Shown: in pieces, positions 8,107 to 18,208 of the stretch
Position numbering within the stretch: the first letter of the stretch is position 1
Layout of the letters: each line of letters starts with the position of its first letter
Source of the DNA: Microcaldota archaeon
Lineage (GTDB): Archaea; Micrarchaeota; Micrarchaeia; Micrarchaeales; Micrarchaeaceae
DNA: 64,000 bases
Assembly (NCBI GenBank): GCA_021822165.1
Contig: JAKARM010000003.1
Span: forward strand, 1 to 64,000
Reading direction: 5' to 3'
Program-made: the position numbers and the translations under genes
The notes under the pieces: generated by a model
What the model was told of the DNA's origin: nothing
The model's input: only the letters and a program-made list of their open reading frames with translations
Database searches by the model: none

Positions 8107-10410
8107 TCAGGCCTCGGTCGCCATCGTGGGGCCGTTCGACGCCTTGTCCCTGTCGAGCTGGTAGACCTTAGCTGATACGATCTGCTTCATGCTCTCGTCG
8201 TGGGTTATGATGAATATCTGCTCCACTATCTTGGGCAGGGAATCGCCGAGCATGGCGATCATCTTGGATATGCCGTTGCTGTCGAGGTTGTGCGTCGGCT
8301 CGTCCAGTATCAGCCACTTCAGGTTCGGCACCACGACCATGGCGAGGGCTATCCTCATGGTAAGGGAGGCTATGCTCCTCTCGCCTCCGCTCGCCACTGA
8401 GTCCACGGAGACCCATTCCTCCCCGCCGTCGAGCGAGGTGTTCGCCTCGAGCAGGTAGTCGTCCTTCCTGGCGGTGAGCTTCAGGTTCGAGTAGTCCTCA
8501 TAGGGGTAGAGCTCGCCCCAGAGGGCATACATGAGCCCGTTTATCGAGGATACAAGCCTGTTCCTGAGGGCGGCCTGCGTATCGGCCAATGCGCCCTTGA
8601 ACTTGTTCATGTTGCTGAGCTGGTCCCTGCGCCGCTCTATCGCCCTCTTGATCGCGGCAAGCTTCTGCGCCTCCTTCTCCTTGTCGGCCAGCTGCTTCGC
8701 AAGGCTGGAGGCATACCTGTCCATAGAGGAAATTTTCGAGGACAGTTCGGCGAGGGCGGCGCTCTCGCTTCTCAGCAGCTCCTGCTTTTCGTAGAGGGTT
8801 TTCTCGTCGACAGGGAGGGCGGCAAGCTCCGCGCCCTTCCTGGCGAGAGCCTCTTCCTCGGCTTTGATTTTCGCAGCATACCCATTCATGCGCGATATCG
8901 CCTCCCCTTTGGCCCGTAGGGATTCGAGGGATTTCCTCGCGGCGGAAAGCTCGGCATCCACCCCTTTCGATTCGGCGGCGGCGCTTTCCAGTTCCGACCT
9001 CGCGGAAGAGATGGCCCTGTTCTTCTCCGCGGTTGCCTTCTCGAGGTCCCTGTATTCTAAAAGCCTTGAGGCAAGCATCGACACCCTTGCCGCCTGCGCG
9101 GATATCTCCTTTATCCTCGACTTTGAAGCTGACGATTCTTTTTCCAGCGCCGCGAGATCAGACTTCAGTCTTGCAATGGCTGCCTCCTTCTCGCGCTGCA
9201 GTGATGCCCTGTGCTGCTCGTCAAGGTCCCTGTCGCAGACAGGGCACTTCCCATCGCTCTTCTCCAGGTTGTGCAGGGCCTCCGACAGGTCGGCCGCCCG
9301 CGATTTCGCCTCTCCGATTTTCGCCTCGATCGCATGGAGGGATTCCTGTTCCCTCTCCAGCCCCGACTTTATCTCTTCCTCTTTCCTTCCTGAAAGTTCT
9401 GACACTATCGCATCCCTCTCCGCGGCTTTCGAGCGCAGCCCCTTTATCTCCGCCTCGATGGATGAATGGGCCTTCACCAGGGCCCTCTCTCTTGAAAGGA
9501 TGGAGGCGGATTTCCGGGAAAGCTCCTGCTCGTTCGCCTCTGCTTCCGCCAACTCCTTCGCGAACAGCTCCTCCTTGATGCCGAGCGCTCTTATTTTATT
9601 GATCTCCTCCGTGAGGGCGCTTACCCTGCCGCGTATCTGGGTCACTTCCTGGGAGAGTGAGACCTTCCTCGAATAGTCAGCCTTTAGCTTGTCCACAACC
9701 GCCATCAACGACCTCACGGACTCCGATCTCCCCTTCTCCCCTGATTTTACCGAGGCGAGCTCCCTCTCGAGCCCCTCCCTCTCCAGCCTCAGGGAGCGGA
9801 GCTGGCCGTCCAGGGCGGCGGCATCGACATTGGAGAGCATCTGCTCCTCGTCGGCTATGAGCGATCTTATGCTGTTCACGAGCGCAGTGGCGTTCTCCTC
9901 GGCCGCCGCGAACTTGTCGAGGCCGAGCATCTCGTCTATCTGCCTCTTCCTCTCGCCCTTGCGGATGTCCAGGAAATAGTCCAGCCCGTTCTGCTCGGAA
10001 TAGACCACCCTGGAAAACGTATCGTAGTCTATGCCGAGGATGCGCGCTATCTCCTCGTTGACGCGCTCCGACTGGGTCTGGAGGTGGACGCCGTCCCGCT
10101 CCAGCGAAGAGGTGGTGCTGCTTCCCGGCATGACCCTTCTTGTAACGGAATAGTTCGACCCGCCTATGGAGAATTCCAGTTTAATCTCGGCATCCTGTTC
10201 GGGCTTCGGCCTGTTCGTCACGAGGCCGCCCAGAGAAACCCTCTTGTGGTTCAAGGAAGGGAATGTCCCGAACAGCGCAAAGGATATCGCATCCATCACC
10301 GAGCTCTTTCCGGCGCCCATCACACCGACTACTACGTTTATCCCGCGCTTGAACTCCATCCTGGTGTTCTTGTGGGTCTTCCAGTTCCGTAATTCCACCG
10401 CAGTTATCAT
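8107..10410 (-). CDS. rad50: DNA double-strand break repair ATPase Rad50
   Basis: N-terminal GVMGAGKSSVMDAI Walker A, central zinc hook CPVCDRDL, C-terminal SGGERSIASLTMRIAL signature and LILDEPTHNLD. Confidence 0.95.
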   Translation of the reverse strand: MITAVELRNWKTHKNTRMEFKRGINVVVGVMGAGKSSVMDAISFALFGTFPSLNHKRVSLGGLVTNRPKPEQDAEIKLEFSIGGSNYSVTRRVMPGSSTTSSLERDGVHLQTQSERVNEEIARILGIDYDTFSRVVYSEQNGLDYFLDIRKGERKRQIDEMLGLDKFAAAEENATALVNSIRSLIADEEQMLSNVDAAALDGQLRSLRLEREGLERELASVKSGEKGRSESVRSLMAVVDKLKADYSRKVSLSQEVTQIRGRVSALTEEINKIRALGIKEELFAKELAEAEANEQELSRKSASILSRERALVKAHSSIEAEIKGLRSKAAERDAIVSELSGRKEEEIKSGLEREQESLHAIEAKIGEAKSRAADLSEALHNLEKSDGKCPVCDRDLDEQHRASLQREKEAAIARLKSDLAALEKESSASKSRIKEISAQAARVSMLASRLLEYRDLEKATAEKNRAISSARSELESAAAESKGVDAELSAARKSLESLRAKGEAISRMNGYAAKIKAEEEALARKGAELAALPVDEKTLYEKQELLRSESAALAELSSKISSMDRYASSLAKQLADKEKEAQKLAAIKRAIERRRDQLSNMNKFKGALADTQAALRNRLVSSINGLMYALWGELYPYEDYSNLKLTARKDDYLLEANTSLDGGEEWVSVDSVASGGERSIASLTMRIALAMVVVPNLKWLILDEPTHNLDSNGISKMIAMLGDSLPKIVEQIFIITHDESMKQIVSAKVYQLDRDKASNGPTMATEA

Positions 10411-10561
10411 AGAGCCACCAATGGGAAAAAGGCGAATTGTATGGATTGCTCCGGGAGATTATATATTAGTAACTGGGAGGAGCCTGCGCAGTGCCGCGGG
10501 GAAAGGGGCAGGGCCAGCGGCACGGGCGGAAAGGCCGGCGCGCTTCGGAAGGATGGAGATG

Positions 10562-10810
10562 TCAAAGAAGGCTCTCCTCGAGAACCTCCACCTCGCTCAC
10601 ATGTTCGAGAGCCTTCAGGCTGTCCTCCAGAACGGAGGAGGTGGTCTTTTCATCGTCGAACTTGAAGAAGAGCTTTATGACCTTGATCCCGAAGGCAAAG
10701 TCCTCTACGGATGCATTGGCTGGCTTAAGCGGCTTCACCTCTTCCAGGACTGCGTCTGCATCGTTGTCCTTCGCGAAGACCTTGAACACTATACCTACAT
10801 CGGACATCAT
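10562..10810 (-). CDS. Translation elongation factor aEF-1 beta
   Basis: MSDVGIVFKVFAKDNDADAVLEEVK...FGIKVIKLFFKF; short archaeal EF1B-beta architecture. Confidence 0.85.
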   Translation of the reverse strand: MMSDVGIVFKVFAKDNDADAVLEEVKPLKPANASVEDFAFGIKVIKLFFKFDDEKTTSSVLEDSLKALEHVSEVEVLEESLL

Positions 10811-10971
10811 GGACCACTGAAATTGCATTCATCGCAGGCGAAGACGTTCGTTATCTTTCTGCAATGATAGCATCTGATTATCCTGTTCTTCCCGCAAGCA
10901 GGGCATTCGAACTCCGTATAATCATGGGTAAGCCTGCCGCATGATACGCATTTCTTTCCTGGCAATGTCAT
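10807..10971 (-). CDS. Small zinc-ribbon protein, COG2888-like
   Basis: Not in the ORF track (54 aa). Hand translation MTLPGKKCVSCGRLTHDYTEFECPACGKNRIIRCYHCRKITNVFACDECNFSGP has four CxxC pairs; ATGA overlap with the aEF-1 beta start. Confidence 0.85.
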   Translation of the reverse strand: MTLPGKKCVSCGRLTHDYTEFECPACGKNRIIRCYHCRKITNVFACDECNFSGP

Positions 10972-11041
10972 AATATCTAACCTCGTTCGTTTTTATTTTT
11001 ATTTTTATTTTGTGTTTTTGGATTATCCGATACAGGGAGGA

Positions 11042-12859
11042 TCATCTCCGCCTTCCTCTTTTCGCATTGTCCCCTTTTAGGCCCATCCTCAACACAAGAA
11101 TGAGCACAACTACATTTATGCCCAGCAGTATTATAATTGCTGCGGCCAACTTGTATATAATGCTATACATCGTAGCTATGGCGCTGTCGGTCTTCGTTAT
11201 CGATGAAATGAGCGAGGAATACTCGTCCGCGGTTATCGCAGGGGCCGCAGTCATGCTGCCGTATATGAGTTTTGTGTCGTTCGAGATCCTGCCCGCAAGC
11301 ACCGATGAGGAATATGCCTGCACAGCATAGGTATGCGCAACCGTCGAGTTATGCGCCATCTGCGACTCCTGTATGTAGAATTCCGCCTCATTGGCGAACT
11401 GCGTGGCCCATATGCCGTAGGTGGCGTTCGACGCAATCGCGTTTGCAGAGGCCGTGAGGTTCGCCGTGCTCCCATTGAAGGAGGTGTTGTATATGGAGAC
11501 CGCATAATCGGAATCGATTATCGCCAGCGGGTAGTTGCCTGCCTTGTATGCCTGGAGCGCTGTCACGGAATAGAGGTTCGGCCCGGTAAGGGAAGCCTGC
11601 CTTATCCTGCTTGCGGCGACGGCGCGAAGGGAGGGGGAGAAGGAAACAGGGGTGCCGCCGACGCCGGCGGAGGCGTTATACAGGAACCCGGAGGCTGAAC
11701 ACCATGCGTTAGCCTCGCCGGCCGTGAATAGGAAGTCGAGCACCTGGTCGGTATCTATGTTCGTAGTGTTGTAGTGCTTGAACTCCTGCGAGAGGGTGTA
11801 CGATCCCCACGACTGCCTAAGCTCGGCGCCTATCACATACTCGTAATTCGCCCTTGTCACCTGCGGGGGGGCGAGCGAGGAGCAAGAGGCGTTTATGTTG
11901 TCCATCGTGGCCAGCGCGCTGTCGGCGGTCGCCAGATGGTTTGCGAAATAGAAGGAATTGAGATAGTCCAGGAATGCGATGTCGGCCGCCGTATACTGGT
12001 ACCCTTTCCCGGATATCTGGACGCTCTGGTTCAGCACCCTCGTGAAGTTTGCGGAGATTCCGCCGAAACCGGGATAGCTGCTCACGTTCGCTATCTCGGC
12101 GCTGGTGAGGTTGAAGGTGAATGCCGTCAGCTGCTGGAATATCGAGTAATTGCAGTTTGTGCATGCAAGCGGAGCCTGAGAGAGGTTGGATGCATGGTAA
12201 TCCGTGAAGGGGTTATAGGATGATGAAATTCCGCTTACGCTGGAATTATAGAGGGCAAAATGGAGGGCCCCTGTTATGTTTGCCACCTGTATGAGCGGGA
12301 TGTTGAAGGTCTGCTGCACCAGGAGGTACAGCTCGTCCTCTTGGCTCCCGTTGGGGACTTCAGGGACGAGGATGAAATTGAAACCGTCGTTGCGGGCGGC
12401 GCTTGCCTTGTCGTAGACCCCGCCTATCTCCCCGAGCGTGCCGTCGGGAGATATCGTCCCGGTGATGGTGAAATCGGTACGGAGCGGCTTCCCTGAAAGG
12501 GCGGAGACTGCGAGCAGCGTCATTGCCGCCCCGGCGCTCGGCCCCGAGACGGAGGCGTTGCGATCGGCTATCGTATAGGTGAAATTGTACTTGTTGAAGT
12601 CCATTCCGAGATAGGAGGATGCATACTCTGCCGCCATCCTCGCCGACTGCAGCGTGGAGTTCCCAACGGAAGAGGGGCCCAGTATCACGACATTCCCGGT
12701 GCCGGTCGAGACCGTGAGGTCTACCTGCGTTATGCTGCCGCTGTTGTTGCTGAGGATCACCGCGGGCGCATGTATTGCGGAAGTGCCCACGACCTGCGCC
12801 CCTGAGAGCGCAACTAGCGCCATAAAAGCCAGGATATAATAAGAGATATTTCCTTTCAT
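11042..12859 (-). CDS. Membrane/secreted Lon-like (S16) serine protease, COG1750-like
   Basis: GPSAGAAMTLLAVSALSG...TGTISPDGTLGEIGGVYDKASAA (Ser-Lys dyad context), N-terminal signal (MKGNISYYILAFMALVALSGAQ), C-terminal TM. Confidence 0.82.
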   Translation of the reverse strand: MKGNISYYILAFMALVALSGAQVVGTSAIHAPAVILSNNSGSITQVDLTVSTGTGNVVILGPSSVGNSTLQSARMAAEYASSYLGMDFNKYNFTYTIADRNASVSGPSAGAAMTLLAVSALSGKPLRTDFTITGTISPDGTLGEIGGVYDKASAARNDGFNFILVPEVPNGSQEDELYLLVQQTFNIPLIQVANITGALHFALYNSSVSGISSSYNPFTDYHASNLSQAPLACTNCNYSIFQQLTAFTFNLTSAEIANVSSYPGFGGISANFTRVLNQSVQISGKGYQYTAADIAFLDYLNSFYFANHLATADSALATMDNINASCSSLAPPQVTRANYEYVIGAELRQSWGSYTLSQEFKHYNTTNIDTDQVLDFLFTAGEANAWCSASGFLYNASAGVGGTPVSFSPSLRAVAASRIRQASLTGPNLYSVTALQAYKAGNYPLAIIDSDYAVSIYNTSFNGSTANLTASANAIASNATYGIWATQFANEAEFYIQESQMAHNSTVAHTYAVQAYSSSVLAGRISNDTKLIYGSMTAAPAITADEYSSLISSITKTDSAIATMYSIIYKLAAAIIILLGINVVVLILVLRMGLKGDNAKRGRRR

Positions 12860-13100
12860 CCGACCCACCTTGAGATAGTCCGATTGATCGCAAGCCCGCG
12901 TCATTCCCCGGCTCTGAAAACGGACCGGCAAGACATTATGGATTGCGGCGCGGCGGCGAAATGGCGGCGGCGCATAGCGGACTGGATATCTTTCAGGCAG
13001 CAAGGTTTATGTATATTTGCCTTGTGCGGCTGGTAGGGGATTGTAGGTTCTGACCGATGGCGGCCTGCCGGAAACAGGGCGATAGAGCGGCAGGATGGCG

Positions 13101-14090
13101 CTATAGGACAAGATAGTATATCGCCAAAGCCACGAGTATGCCGAACAGTATAGGGGGTATCGCGGGGAGGGCGCGCTTGTACTTGCGCAGTATCAGCATG
13201 GTAAGCGCCAGGCCGAAAGAGGCGCCAGCCACTATCACGAAGCTGAGGACGAAGTTATGGTGCACGGAATAGGCGGAGACTGCCAGCATGAGGGGGGTTC
13301 CGAGGTCGCCGGTGCCGAGCGCCACCCTTGCGGCAACTGGGACAAGCCCCTCGCTCTTCAGCCTCTCCGCCAGTGGCGAACTGGCGGAGTTCGGAGGGTT
13401 TGCGTTCCTGTACTCGAGGCGGTCGGCCTTTGAGAGGGCGGAATAGGGGATCGCCTCTATCTCGTTGACGTCTATCATGAAGGAGAGGTTCTTCTTCGTC
13501 ACCGCATCCGCCAGGGTCAGCATGTGCTTAGTTATGAAGACCGCTATGAAGTCGTATATCGCCAGGAGGAACATGAAGAGCATCGCGGCTGCGAAGCTGA
13601 AGCTTATCCCGAGGATTACGCCAACGCCGGCGCTGGAGAGCAGGGCGGTGAAGTTCCTCAGGCCTGGGCGGAGGTTCTTGGCGGCGACGAGGGCGAGGGC
13701 AGAAAGGGCCGCGAAGGCGAAAGGGAGGAGGGGGCCGTTGCCGAAGACGAGGAGGGCGGCGGATCCGGAGAGGGAGCCGAAGAGTATCAGGAAGACCATA
13801 TATGAGGATATGAATATCACGAGCCCCTCGAGTACGACGAAGAGCTTGTCGCCCTTGTATATCTTGAACACCATGCTCAATATGACCGCGAAGGCCACGA
13901 TGTATAGTATATAGTATATCACGCCGGATCCGGAGGAGGCGATGGTCGACCCCTTCAGGGTCGAATAGGAAACCCCGCTGAAAAGCATTGTCGCGAGGAG
14001 GAGCCCGAAAAACTGCACCAAAAGGAACATGACGACTATCTGGAAGAGCTGCCTGTATTCTATAACTCGTAACCCCAAGATACCACTCAT
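13101..14090 (-). CDS. Presenilin/signal-peptide-peptidase-like aspartyl intramembrane protease (A22 family)
   Basis: Multi-TM protein with LLAIYDFIAVF (YD motif) and ALGTGDLGTPLML (GxGD motif). Confidence 0.82.
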   Translation of the reverse strand: MSGILGLRVIEYRQLFQIVVMFLLVQFFGLLLATMLFSGVSYSTLKGSTIASSGSGVIYYILYIVAFAVILSMVFKIYKGDKLFVVLEGLVIFISSYMVFLILFGSLSGSAALLVFGNGPLLPFAFAALSALALVAAKNLRPGLRNFTALLSSAGVGVILGISFSFAAAMLFMFLLAIYDFIAVFITKHMLTLADAVTKKNLSFMIDVNEIEAIPYSALSKADRLEYRNANPPNSASSPLAERLKSEGLVPVAARVALGTGDLGTPLMLAVSAYSVHHNFVLSFVIVAGASFGLALTMLILRKYKRALPAIPPILFGILVALAIYYLVL

Positions 14091-16150
14091 TCGCTGTCGT
14101 GCTTCACTATCTTGATGATCCCCGGCTTGGGGCTGAATATGTCCCCGCTCCTCTCGAGCTCGTTTATGTATTTGTTTGCCGTAGTGGAATCTATGCCGGC
14201 CCTTTCGGCCTCCTCCATTATCCGCTGCATCTTGGCGAACCCTTCCTCTGCCTCGAGCTTCCTGACTATCGATATTATCGAATTTATCTTGTCCACCTTC
14301 TCCCTCGGCATGCCCGTGAGTATGGTATCTATGTCCCTCCTCCCGCCCCTGTCCACCGCGAGGGTGCGGAGCATGAATTCGCTGAGGACTATGGCCCTTT
14401 CGGCGTCAAAGAGCTGCACTGTCTCTGAGAGCCTCGTCTTTGCGCTCGCCTCGGCCATCCTGACCAGCCCCTCTATCTGCCTAGGGGTTATAGGGACGGC
14501 GCCCTGCCTTGCCCCTATCTTCCTCAGCCCGACGTAGTAGCCCTCTATGCGCTCGGCCGCCTCCTTGCCAAGCTTCGGCATGATGTTCTTGCGCGCATAT
14601 GCGACGTACTTCTTGAGAAGTTCCTCAGGTATGGGGGCGAGATCGACCTGCTCGTACCCCGTCATGGAGGCGAGCTTCGCCCCTGACGCAGCATGCTGGA
14701 TCAGGATATGCTTCGCTATCTTCCTGTCCGTCTCTTCGTCGAGCGTGTCCGTTATCGGGAATATCAGGTCGAACCTTGAAAGGAGGGTCGGGGGTATGTT
14801 GAACTGCTCCGAGGGATATATGTTCTTATCGAACCTTCCGTACTTCGGGTTCGCCGCGGCGAGGACCGCTGCGCGCGCAGTGAATGTCGCGATTATCCCA
14901 GCCTTCGCCACGCTTATGGTCTGCGACTCCAGCGCCTCGTGGAGCGCGGCCCTGTCCTCGTCCCCGATCTTGTCGAACTCGTCTATCGCGACGACGCCGC
15001 CGCTGCCGAGCACCAATGCCCCGGCCTTGAGCGTCCATCCCCCCTCGGAGAGCTCATCCCTCTCCGCAACGGCCGTCATACCGCCGCCGGTGACGGACTT
15101 CCCGCTCACGTATATCCCCTTGGGCACGAGCCGTATGACGGACTGTAGGATCCTGGTCTTTGCGCTTCCAGGGTCCCCTATGAGCAGTATGTGCATATCG
15201 CCCCTTATCAGCCCGCCGTCGACCAGCGTCTTGTTCGGAGTGCCGCCGAAAAGCTGCAGCGTTATCGCCTGCTTTATCTCGTCGTGGCCGAATATCGACG
15301 GTGCTATGGAGCGGGAAATCTTGTCGAATATGTTAGGGTCCTTCGACGCCTCGGCTATCGCCCTCTCCTCCTCGTCGCTGATCTTTATGTCCGCGAACTC
15401 CTTCTGCTTTGGGACTATGGAGACCGTCTCGAGGAACATGGTGAAAAGGTTCGTCTCCGTCTTCCCACGTTGGCTCTTCCTGAGCCTCACCCTCAGGATT
15501 CCGGAGAGCTCTATCCTGTCGCCCGGTATCACGGTATTCACCAGGTCGTCCTCCATCCAGACCTCAAGCTGCCATGTCGGAGTGTTGCCCTTCAGCCTTT
15601 CCAGCGGATCCTGCACGGCTATCTTCTGGAGGTTTATGAATGTCGACTCCTCAGGGACCTGCTTCACCGACTTCCTCTTGCACTGGACGCATGTCTCCGG
15701 AATCTCGTCCTTGTCCACGCGGAGCCTATACACCTCGCCGCAGTAGGTGCACTTGAACATCCCTATCTTCACCTTCGGTATTATCTCCGATCTCTTGACT
15801 ATGAGGCTGTCCAGCTGGATCATCTTCCCTATCAGGGAGGAACCGACGTCCTGCACCAGGGGGTTGTTGACGTTCTGGCCGAAGAACCTCGCATGTATGA
15901 CGTCGTCGCCCAGGACCTCCACGTTGACCTTGCCCTTCAACGACTCCTCCGCCATGGGTATTATGGTGTCCGGCCTGTCCATGAGCTCGTTCGCAAGCTC
16001 GGGGTCGAATTTCTCAAGGCTTTTGACGTCTATCATGACGCTCCTCTTCTCGGGATAGTAGATGTTCACGGCGTCAAGCTCCTCCCGGCAGTACTCCTCG
16101 AGGAAATCGTCGAATTTTGATTTTATTGCTTCGAGCTCCGCATCAGCCAT
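14087..16150 (-). CDS. mcm: Replicative DNA helicase MCM
   Basis: Zn finger CTYCGEVYR...CVQCKRK; GDPGSAKTRIL Walker A; VVAIDEFDKI; LLSRFDLIF arginine finger. Confidence 0.97.
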   Translation of the reverse strand: MADAELEAIKSKFDDFLEEYCREELDAVNIYYPEKRSVMIDVKSLEKFDPELANELMDRPDTIIPMAEESLKGKVNVEVLGDDVIHARFFGQNVNNPLVQDVGSSLIGKMIQLDSLIVKRSEIIPKVKIGMFKCTYCGEVYRLRVDKDEIPETCVQCKRKSVKQVPEESTFINLQKIAVQDPLERLKGNTPTWQLEVWMEDDLVNTVIPGDRIELSGILRVRLRKSQRGKTETNLFTMFLETVSIVPKQKEFADIKISDEEERAIAEASKDPNIFDKISRSIAPSIFGHDEIKQAITLQLFGGTPNKTLVDGGLIRGDMHILLIGDPGSAKTRILQSVIRLVPKGIYVSGKSVTGGGMTAVAERDELSEGGWTLKAGALVLGSGGVVAIDEFDKIGDEDRAALHEALESQTISVAKAGIIATFTARAAVLAAANPKYGRFDKNIYPSEQFNIPPTLLSRFDLIFPITDTLDEETDRKIAKHILIQHAASGAKLASMTGYEQVDLAPIPEELLKKYVAYARKNIMPKLGKEAAERIEGYYVGLRKIGARQGAVPITPRQIEGLVRMAEASAKTRLSETVQLFDAERAIVLSEFMLRTLAVDRGGRRDIDTILTGMPREKVDKINSIISIVRKLEAEEGFAKMQRIMEEAERAGIDSTTANKYINELERSGDIFSPKPGIIKIVKHDSE

Positions 16151-16277
16151 ACGATCAGACCCAGCCCCCCAACACGATAAGAGAAGATGAAAGAAGGTTT
16201 ATATTATATTTGTGAGGAATTTTATTATACTTTGCTTTCCAAGAAGAGAACCGGAAACGGTGTGGGGGTTGTAGCAT

Positions 16278-17939
16278 ATGGCGGAAGAAAGGATAATAGT
16301 GACCTCGGCGCTGCCCTACGCCTACTCGGTGCCCCACATCGGCAACTTCGTAGGGTCGGTGCTCCCGGCCGACATATACTTCAAGCACCTCATGATGGAG
16401 GGCAAGGATGCTATATTCATATGCGGTTCGGACCAGCACGGCACTCCGATAGAGCTGATGGCTATCAAGAAGGGGATCGAGCCGGAGGCGCTGGCCGACG
16501 GGATGCACCATAAGATTAAAGGGCTGTTCGGGAAGTTCGGCTGCACATTCACCCATTACGGCAAGACGCACTCTGAAGCAAACAGGGCAACCGTATACGA
16601 GATATTCAGGGAACTGCAGCGGAAGGGGCACATAACCGAGACCGAAAGCATGCTCGCATACTGCAACACCGACAGGCGATTCCTAGTAGACAGGCTGGTG
16701 GAGGGAACCTGTCCCTATTGCGGCGGCAAGAAAGCGAGAGGGGACCAATGCGACGACTGCGGGCGCCTGCTGGAGAGCAGCCAGATAATCGAGCCCCACT
16801 GCACATTGTGCGGAGGGACGGACATAGAGTTCAGGAAGGTGAAAAACCTGGCGCTTGACCTTCCCGGGCTGCAACAAAAGGTAGAGGATTACATAAAAAG
16901 CGCATCGGGAAACGGGTGGAGCAAGAACGCGGTGCACAAGTCCCTGAGCTACATAGAGGAGGGGCTCAAGGCGAGGGACATAACCAGGAGGCTGAAATGG
17001 GGGTTTCCGGTGGCGGAGGAAGGGTACGGCGACTCCGTCTTCTACGTATGGTTCGACGCGCTGATAGGGTATATAGGGATAACCAGGGAATGGGACGGAT
17101 CGCGATGGGAGGAGTACTGGAAAAAGAGCGGTGTGAAACTCATCCAATTCATGGGCAAGGACAACCTGGAATTCCACACCCTCGTATGGCCGGCAACGCT
17201 CATCGGGGCGGATAGCGGGTTCATCCTTCCGCACACCATATACGTGCTGGAATACCTTACTTCGAGGTCGATTAAGTTCTCGAAAAGCAGGGGGGTCGGG
17301 CTGAACATGGAGAATGCGCTCGAGATAATGCCTTCCGATTACTGGAGGTTCGCGCTGGCGCACCTGATGCCCGAGACCGCAGACAGCGAATTCTCCGTAG
17401 AGGCGCTGGTTGAGGTGGTCAACAACATAATGAATGACAAGATAGGGAACTTCGTGCACAGGGTCCTTACAATAGCGAGGGCGCACAGGGAACTCCTGCA
17501 AAGCGAGATAACGATAGAGGAAAGGGAGATGGAGGAGATGAAGCGCATCCTCCACGGATACAGGGACAACTTCGATAAGATAAGGATGAGGGAGGCCCTA
17601 CATTCCGTTGTCGAGCTCGCTGACATGGGGAACGCCCTGATAAGCGCAAGGGCGCCATGGGTCACGGCAAAGGAAGCCGCTGGGAACAGCAAGAAGGAAG
17701 AAGAGTTCTCGAAGACGATGGGGACGCTTTTGGGCATAGCCCGATGGGTCGGCATCTTGATATGGCCTTTCGCCCCGGATTCCGGCAGGGAGATATCGCG
17801 GCATTTCGGCATGGCGTCGGATCCAAAGATATCGGATCTCTATGAAAAGGGGGTGGTTGACTGGGGTGTCGAGCTGAAGCCAGTATTCAGCAAAATGGCG
17901 GACAAAGAGAGAGAGGCACTCGGTGCATTCTCCAGATAG
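16278..17939 (+). CDS. metG: Methionyl-tRNA synthetase (no C-terminal tRNA-binding domain)
   Basis: TSALPYAYSVPHIGNFVGS (HIGH-like), CPYCGGKKARGDQCDDCG zinc knuckles, IKFSKSRG (KMSKS-like). Confidence 0.95.
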   Translation: MAEERIIVTSALPYAYSVPHIGNFVGSVLPADIYFKHLMMEGKDAIFICGSDQHGTPIELMAIKKGIEPEALADGMHHKIKGLFGKFGCTFTHYGKTHSEANRATVYEIFRELQRKGHITETESMLAYCNTDRRFLVDRLVEGTCPYCGGKKARGDQCDDCGRLLESSQIIEPHCTLCGGTDIEFRKVKNLALDLPGLQQKVEDYIKSASGNGWSKNAVHKSLSYIEEGLKARDITRRLKWGFPVAEEGYGDSVFYVWFDALIGYIGITREWDGSRWEEYWKKSGVKLIQFMGKDNLEFHTLVWPATLIGADSGFILPHTIYVLEYLTSRSIKFSKSRGVGLNMENALEIMPSDYWRFALAHLMPETADSEFSVEALVEVVNNIMNDKIGNFVHRVLTIARAHRELLQSEITIEEREMEEMKRILHGYRDNFDKIRMREALHSVVELADMGNALISARAPWVTAKEAAGNSKKEEEFSKTMGTLLGIARWVGILIWPFAPDSGREISRHFGMASDPKISDLYEKGVVDWGVELKPVFSKMADKEREALGAFSR

Positions 17940-18023
17940 GGGAAGGGAAACCTATCCGATAGACTTGGAGCGCTTGGCCGCAGGGGCCTCACGCCTGTCG
18001 GCCGCCGAATGCCATCTTTCCGA
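17920..18023. repeat. 104-bp direct repeat, copy 1 (metG 3' end plus carbonic-anhydrase tail fragment)
   Basis: About 100/104 identical to 19788-19891 at a constant offset of 1868 bp. Confidence 0.95.
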
Positions 18024-18208
18024 AGGCATTAGCTGCGTAGACAGCTCCCGCGGATAAATTTTACGGCTCCCCAACGTTTGCAGGTAAAAAGTTTAGCGTC
18101 TTCAGGAGGGAGGCAAAAGCACCTGCGTTTTGGCAAAGGCATAATTATTAAATATCCTATTATATAGAATAGTTAATAAATAATCAATATTACATTATAA
18201 GTGATAGG

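Noticed and set aside
8864-9676. 270-aa plus-strand ORF opposite rad50
   Set aside because: Antisense shadow of the coiled-coil CDS; Ser/Ala-rich and no recognisable domain.
14547-15746. 399-aa plus-strand ORF opposite mcm (and 15191-16120)
   Set aside because: Antisense to a highly conserved CDS; low-complexity Ser/Leu-rich translations expected from codon bias on the opposite strand.
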